A DNA stretch of 8,692 nt, taken from Burkholderiales bacterium. Its GTDB lineage: Bacteria > Pseudomonadota > Gammaproteobacteria > Burkholderiales > Burkholderiaceae_C. The stretch lies in contig CANGHQ010000053.1 of assembly GCA_947453585.1 (NCBI GenBank), positions 1-8,692 on the forward strand. Reading direction: 5' to 3'. Positions 6,011-8,692 of this stretch are shown here, one piece after another; the first letter of the stretch is position 1; every line of letters begins with the position of its first letter. The position numbers and the translations under genes were made by a program. Under the pieces are notes generated by a model. The model was not told the DNA's origin. It worked only from the letters and a program-made list of their open reading frames with translations, and ran no database searches.

Positions 6011-6526
6011 ATGAGCAACCCCATCCGCCCCGAAATCAAAACCCTGGCCAACCTCGAATCCGCCTTTGCCGGCGAATCCATGGCACACATCAAATACCGC
6101 TACTTCGCCAAACTGGCGCGCGAGCGCGGCGACGAAACCACGGCCCACGCGTTTGAAGAAACCGCCAGCCAAGAGCTGCTGCACGCCTTTGGCCACCTCG
6201 ACCTGCTTTACCCCAAAGACCGCATGACATCGGAGAGCTCGCTGCAAATCGCCATTGCCGGTGAAACCTACGAATACACCGAGATGTACCCGGGCTTTCG
6301 CAAAACCGCCGAGTTGGAGGGCAACGCCGCCGCCGTAGCCGAGATCGACGCCCAAATCGCCGAGAGCAAAGACCACGCCGCTGCCTTCAAGGCGGCGCTG
6401 GAAACCGCCTCTGCCCTGAAAGCCACCCTGGAAAAAGCCCAAAAGCGCTTTGCCGCCCTGACCAAGGTTGAAGAGCGCCACGCCAAACACTACCAAGCCA
6501 TCCTCGCTACAGTTGCGGCCAAGTAA
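6011..6526 (+). CDS. rbr: Rubrerythrin, ferritin-like di-iron protein without a fused rubredoxin domain
   Basis: A 171-residue four-helix di-iron protein expected to reduce H2O2 to water in the cytoplasm using electrons from rubredoxin. Likely iron ligands are Glu22 in FAGESMAHIKYRYFAK; Glu55 and His58 in ETASQELLHAF (ExxH); Glu85 and Glu88 in AGETYEYTEMYPGF; and Glu154 and His157 in KVEERHAKHY (ExxH). The classical protein has a C-terminal rubredoxin domain with two CxxC pairs. Here there is none and no cysteine at all; rubredoxin is the next gene. Between Glu88 and Glu154 there are 66 residues, more than the ~30 of classical rubrerythrin; the extra charged segment contains ESKDHAAAF (Glu118, His122). 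I recall similarly long rubrerythrins in proteobacteria, so this looks like a subfamily trait. Start ATG 6011 has Shine-Dalgarno AAGGA 8 bases upstream; an in-frame ATG at 5963 overlaps the -35 and is rejected. Confidence 0.92.
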   Translation: MSNPIRPEIKTLANLESAFAGESMAHIKYRYFAKLARERGDETTAHAFEETASQELLHAFGHLDLLYPKDRMTSESSLQIAIAGETYEYTEMYPGFRKTAELEGNAAAVAEIDAQIAESKDHAAAFKAALETASALKATLEKAQKRFAALTKVEERHAKHYQAILATVAAK

Positions 6527-6562
6527 ATACCCACTCTCTTTCCATTTTTGAAGAAAAAACCC

Positions 6563-6727
6563 ATGAAAACCTATATCTGCATCGTGTGTGGCTTTGTGTA
6601 CGACGAAGCCGCTGGCCGCCCCGAAGACGGCATCGCCGCAGGCACCTTGTGGGCCGACGTGCCCGAGAGCTGGGCGTGCCCGGACTGCGGCGTGGCCAAG
6701 GCCGACTTTGAAGTCGTGGTGGTCTGA
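6563..6727 (+). CDS. rubA: Rubredoxin
   Basis: A 54-residue one-iron electron carrier. The iron is held by two knuckles: CIVCG (Cys6, Cys9) and CPDCG (Cys39, Cys42). The conserved YDEAAG, PEDGIAAGT and W-PESW-CPDCG segments are all present, with the typical spacing of 29 residues between the pairs. Length is normal for a free rubredoxin. The start at ATG 6563 is preceded by a weak purine run GAAGAAAAAA. It lies 36 bases after rubrerythrin and its TGA directly abuts the GTG of the rubredoxin reductase in the same frame. It most likely carries electrons from that reductase to rubrerythrin. It could also serve other acceptors such as alkane hydroxylases, but none is in the window. Confidence 0.97.
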   Translation: MKTYICIVCGFVYDEAAGRPEDGIAAGTLWADVPESWACPDCGVAKADFEVVVV

Positions 6728-7942
6728 GTGAGCGCTGTCTCCATCCCCCAAACGAGCCCCGGCGCCACGGCGCTGGTCATCGTCGGCGCCGGATTGGCGG
6801 GCTGGACGACGGCACGCGAATTTCGCAAACTTGACGCTAACGCGCCCATCGTGCTGGTCACCGCCGACAGCGGCGACTTTTACGCCAAGCCCACGCTGTC
6901 CAACGCCTGCGCCCAAAAGCGCAGCGCCGACCAATTGGTCACCACACCAGCCGCCAAAATGGCCGAAACCCTGAACGTGACGCTCTTGGCGCACACGCAG
7001 GTGCAAAGCATTGACGCCAAGGCCCAAACGCTCACGCTGAGCGCCGCCGACGGCGCCACGCAAACCCTGCCCTACAGCCACTTGGTGCTGGCCACTGGCG
7101 CACACCCCATCCACGTGCCTTTGCAAGGCGACGCGGCAACGCTTGCACAGTCCATCAACCACCTGGGCGACCTGGCGCGCTTTCAGCAGCTGCTGGGTGA
7201 CACGCCCAAAACCGTGCTCATCATGGGTGCGGGCCTGATCGGCTGCGAATTTGCCAACGACTTGCTGCAAGGCGGCCACACGGTGCACGTGGTGGACCCA
7301 GCCGAGCGGCCGCTCGCGGCACTGCTGCCGGCAGGCGCTGGCGACCAAATGCGCGCGGCCCTGCAGGCGCTGGGCGTGGTCTGGCACTTTGGCACCACGG
7401 TGCAGGCGCTGAACCACAGCGCCACTGGCCTGGCTGCCACCTTGGGCAATGGTGACGTGGTGGCGGCCGACCTGGTGCTCAGCGCCATCGGCCTGCGCGC
7501 CGACATCGTGCTGGCGCAAGCCGCAGGCATTGCCTGCGAGCGCGGCGTGGTGGTCAATGCATTGCTGCAAACCGGCGTGGAGCAGGTGTTTGCACTAGGC
7601 GACTGCGCGCAGTACGCCAGTGCCGGCGCGCGCACGCTGCCCTATGTGATGCCCATCATGAACGCGGCCCGCGCCCTGGCCGCCACGCTTGCGGGCACGC
7701 CCACGGCGCTGGTGTTTCCTTTGATGCCGGTGTCGATCAAAACCCCGGCGCTGCCCACCGTGGTGGCCGCGCCCCACCCGGCGCTGCCCGGCAGCTGGAT
7801 CGCCGACGCGCTGGACACCGAGGCGGCGCAGGCCGGTGGCATCTGGCGCTTTATGGACGCCGACGGCCAGCAACGCGGCTTTGTGCTGACGGGCAAGCAA
7901 AGCACCCGGCGCATGGAGCTGGCCAAAACCACCGTGTTGTAA
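6728..7942 (+). CDS. rubB: NAD(P)H:rubredoxin reductase, FAD-dependent
   Basis: A 404-residue pyridine nucleotide-disulfide oxidoreductase-fold flavoprotein closely resembling Pseudomonas RubB as I remember it. The N-terminal FAD Rossmann motif VIVGAGLAGWTTAREFRKLD (residues 17-36; GxGxxG Gly20-Gly25) is followed by FYAKPTLSNA (51-60) and LVLATGAHPIHVP (119-131). The NAD(H)-binding Rossmann motif VLIMGAGLIGCEFANDL covers 163-179, with Asp190 near the strand end, more consistent with NADH. The second FAD motif VFALGDCAQY is at 287-296, and YVMPIMNAARALAATLAG follows at 306-323. There is no redox CxxC, as expected for one that reduces an external iron-sulfur/rubredoxin partner. GTG 6728 follows the rubredoxin TGA with zero spacing, and a weak GGTGG (6718-6722) may act as ribosome binding site. 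The alternative NorW (nitric oxide reductase partner) is less likely because no flavorubredoxin gene is nearby. Electrons would go from NADH through FAD to rubredoxin. Confidence 0.92.
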   Translation: MSAVSIPQTSPGATALVIVGAGLAGWTTAREFRKLDANAPIVLVTADSGDFYAKPTLSNACAQKRSADQLVTTPAAKMAETLNVTLLAHTQVQSIDAKAQTLTLSAADGATQTLPYSHLVLATGAHPIHVPLQGDAATLAQSINHLGDLARFQQLLGDTPKTVLIMGAGLIGCEFANDLLQGGHTVHVVDPAERPLAALLPAGAGDQMRAALQALGVVWHFGTTVQALNHSATGLAATLGNGDVVAADLVLSAIGLRADIVLAQAAGIACERGVVVNALLQTGVEQVFALGDCAQYASAGARTLPYVMPIMNAARALAATLAGTPTALVFPLMPVSIKTPALPTVVAAPHPALPGSWIADALDTEAAQAGGIWRFMDADGQQRGFVLTGKQSTRRMELAKTTVL

Positions 7943-7952
7943 GGCCCGGGGC

Positions 7953-7990
7953 GGGGCCCAGCCCCAGCGCCGCCGGGGCCAAAACCCCGG
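7953..7990 (+). terminator. GC-only hairpins after rubB, possible terminator
   Basis: GGGGC-CCA-GCCCC (7953-7965) and CCGGGG-CCAAAA-CCCCGG (7973-7990) are two adjacent, very GC-rich hairpins between the reductase stop and the malic enzyme promoter. Neither is followed by a T tract, so they would at best pause polymerase or act with Rho. Confidence 0.35.
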
Positions 7991-7994
7991 GGTC

Positions 7995-8069
7995 TACAAT
8001 CGGCTCCCTCACCCGCCTAGCGGGGCCGGACACCGTTTCGGCCGCCCCGCCCACGCACCAGGACGCACG
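7995..8069 (+). promoter_or_regulatory. Probable maeB promoter -10 and hairpin-prone 5' leader
   Basis: TACAAT (7995-8000) matches 5 of 6 -10 bases; no good -35 is seen at the right distance because the upstream DNA is a GC palindrome. Transcription starting about 8007 would make a leader containing GCGGGGC (8020-8026) paired with GCCCCGC (8044-8050). An alternative inner pairing is GGCCG (8024-8028) with CGGCC (8039-8043). The structure ends 10 bases before the Shine-Dalgarno AGGA (8060-8063). Confidence 0.45.
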
Positions 8070-8692
8070 ATGGCCCAAGACAATTCCCCCTCCGTATCCG
8101 ACCACGACGCTGACGCGCTTGAGAAAAAAGCCCAGTTGCGCCAAGCTGCGCTCGAATACCACCAGTTCCCAACACCGGGCAAGATCTCGGTCACGGCCAC
8201 CAAACAGCTGATCAACCAGCACGACCTGGCGCTGGCCTATTCGCCCGGCGTGGCCTCGCCCTGCGAAGAAATCGTCAAAGACCCCAAGAACGCCTTCAAA
8301 TACACCAGCCGGGGCAACCTGGTGGCGGTCATTACCAACGGCACGGCCGTGTTGGGCCTGGGCGACATCGGCCCGCTGGCAGCCAAGCCGGTGATGGAAG
8401 GCAAGGCGGTGCTGTTCAAGAAGTTTGCCGGCATTGACGTGTTTGACATCGAGATCAACGAAAAACACGACCTCGACAAGCTGGTGGACATCATCGCGTC
8501 CCTGGAGCCGACCTTTGGCGGCATCAATTTAGAAGACATCAAGGCGCCCGACTGCTTTTATGTCGAGCGCAAGCTGCGCGAGCGCATGAAGATTCCGGTC
8601 TTTCATGACGACCAGCACGGCACCGCTATCGTGGTGGGCGCGGCCATTTTGAACGGCCTCAAAGTCGTGGGCAAAGACCCCAAGCAGATCAA
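8070..8692 (+). CDS. maeB: NADP-dependent malic enzyme, N-terminal part (cut by window end)
   Basis: The first 207 codons of a malic enzyme, which decarboxylates malate to pyruvate with NADP+ reduction. The catalytic Tyr57 is in LAYSPGVA and Lys112 is in GKAVLFKKFAG, exactly 55 residues apart as in E. coli MaeB. Metal ligands Glu155 and Asp156 lie in NLEDIKAPDCF and Asp181 in HDDQHGTAIV. GISVTATK-like KISVTATKQL (38-47) and TNGTAVLGLGDIGPLAAKPV (89-108) are further family segments. About 18 residues precede the alignable start, a somewhat longer and acidic N-terminus. ATG 8070 has AGGA six bases upstream. The reading frame is open to the last base. The family usually has ~430 residues of malic enzyme followed by a phosphotransacetylase-like regulatory domain; that part lies outside. 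It follows the rubredoxin reductase by 127 bp and appears to have its own promoter. Confidence 0.95.
   Translation, partial: MAQDNSPSVSDHDADALEKKAQLRQAALEYHQFPTPGKISVTATKQLINQHDLALAYSPGVASPCEEIVKDPKNAFKYTSRGNLVAVITNGTAVLGLGDIGPLAAKPVMEGKAVLFKKFAGIDVFDIEINEKHDLDKLVDIIASLEPTFGGINLEDIKAPDCFYVERKLRERMKIPVFHDDQHGTAIVVGAAILNGLKVVGKDPKQI

Noticed and set aside
5942..7570. Long open frame on the minus strand (542 codons) across rubrerythrin, rubredoxin and part of the reductase
   Set aside because: It is antisense to three clear genes with conserved motifs, its translation is Gly/His/Gln/Val-rich without any family signature, and such shadows are common in GC-rich DNA.
6728..7942. NorW, the nitric oxide reductase partner, as identity for the flavoprotein
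   Set aside because: No flavorubredoxin (NorV) or NorR gene is in the window, while a free rubredoxin is directly upstream and the sequence resembles RubB.

Overview
This is a GC-rich, gene-dense window with all recognisable genes on the + strand. Gene content, codon style and protein flavour point to a betaproteobacterium of the order Burkholderiales, probably Comamonadaceae (Rhodoferax, Acidovorax or Polaromonas type). That placement is inferred from remembered family resemblance, not from a search.

Region 1 (about 124-3486) looks like one transcription unit: an Old Yellow Enzyme-type ene-reductase, a MurU-like nucleotidyltransferase of peptidoglycan recycling starting 7 bases after it, and Xaa-Pro aminopeptidase P (PepP) overlapping murU by 4 bases (ATGA). 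The first ~100 bases before it are strikingly A-rich. Region 2 (3487-5808) is an 81-bp gap with overlapping small inverted repeats, then one complete TonB-dependent outer-membrane receptor of unknown substrate.

Region 3 (5809-7942) is the most interesting part. A 202-bp intergenic region is packed with inverted repeats, an OxyR-like half-site pair and a good sigma70 promoter. It precedes a stand-alone rubrerythrin, a 54-residue rubredoxin and a NAD(P)H:rubredoxin reductase. Together these could form a complete chain NAD(P)H -> flavoprotein reductase -> rubredoxin -> rubrerythrin -> H2O2, a peroxide-reducing module. Rubredoxin and its reductase are in the same reading frame, separated only by one TGA codon that is followed directly by the GTG start.

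Region 4 (7943-8692) is a GC-palindromic gap with a TACAAT -10-like element and a hairpin-prone leader. It is followed by the first 207 codons of an NADP-dependent malic enzyme (MaeB type), cut by the window end. I found no tRNA, rRNA, CRISPR array, insertion sequence or attachment site. The nearest things to something new are the dense operator-like region before rubrerythrin and the competing hairpins before the TonB receptor; the genes themselves belong to known families.
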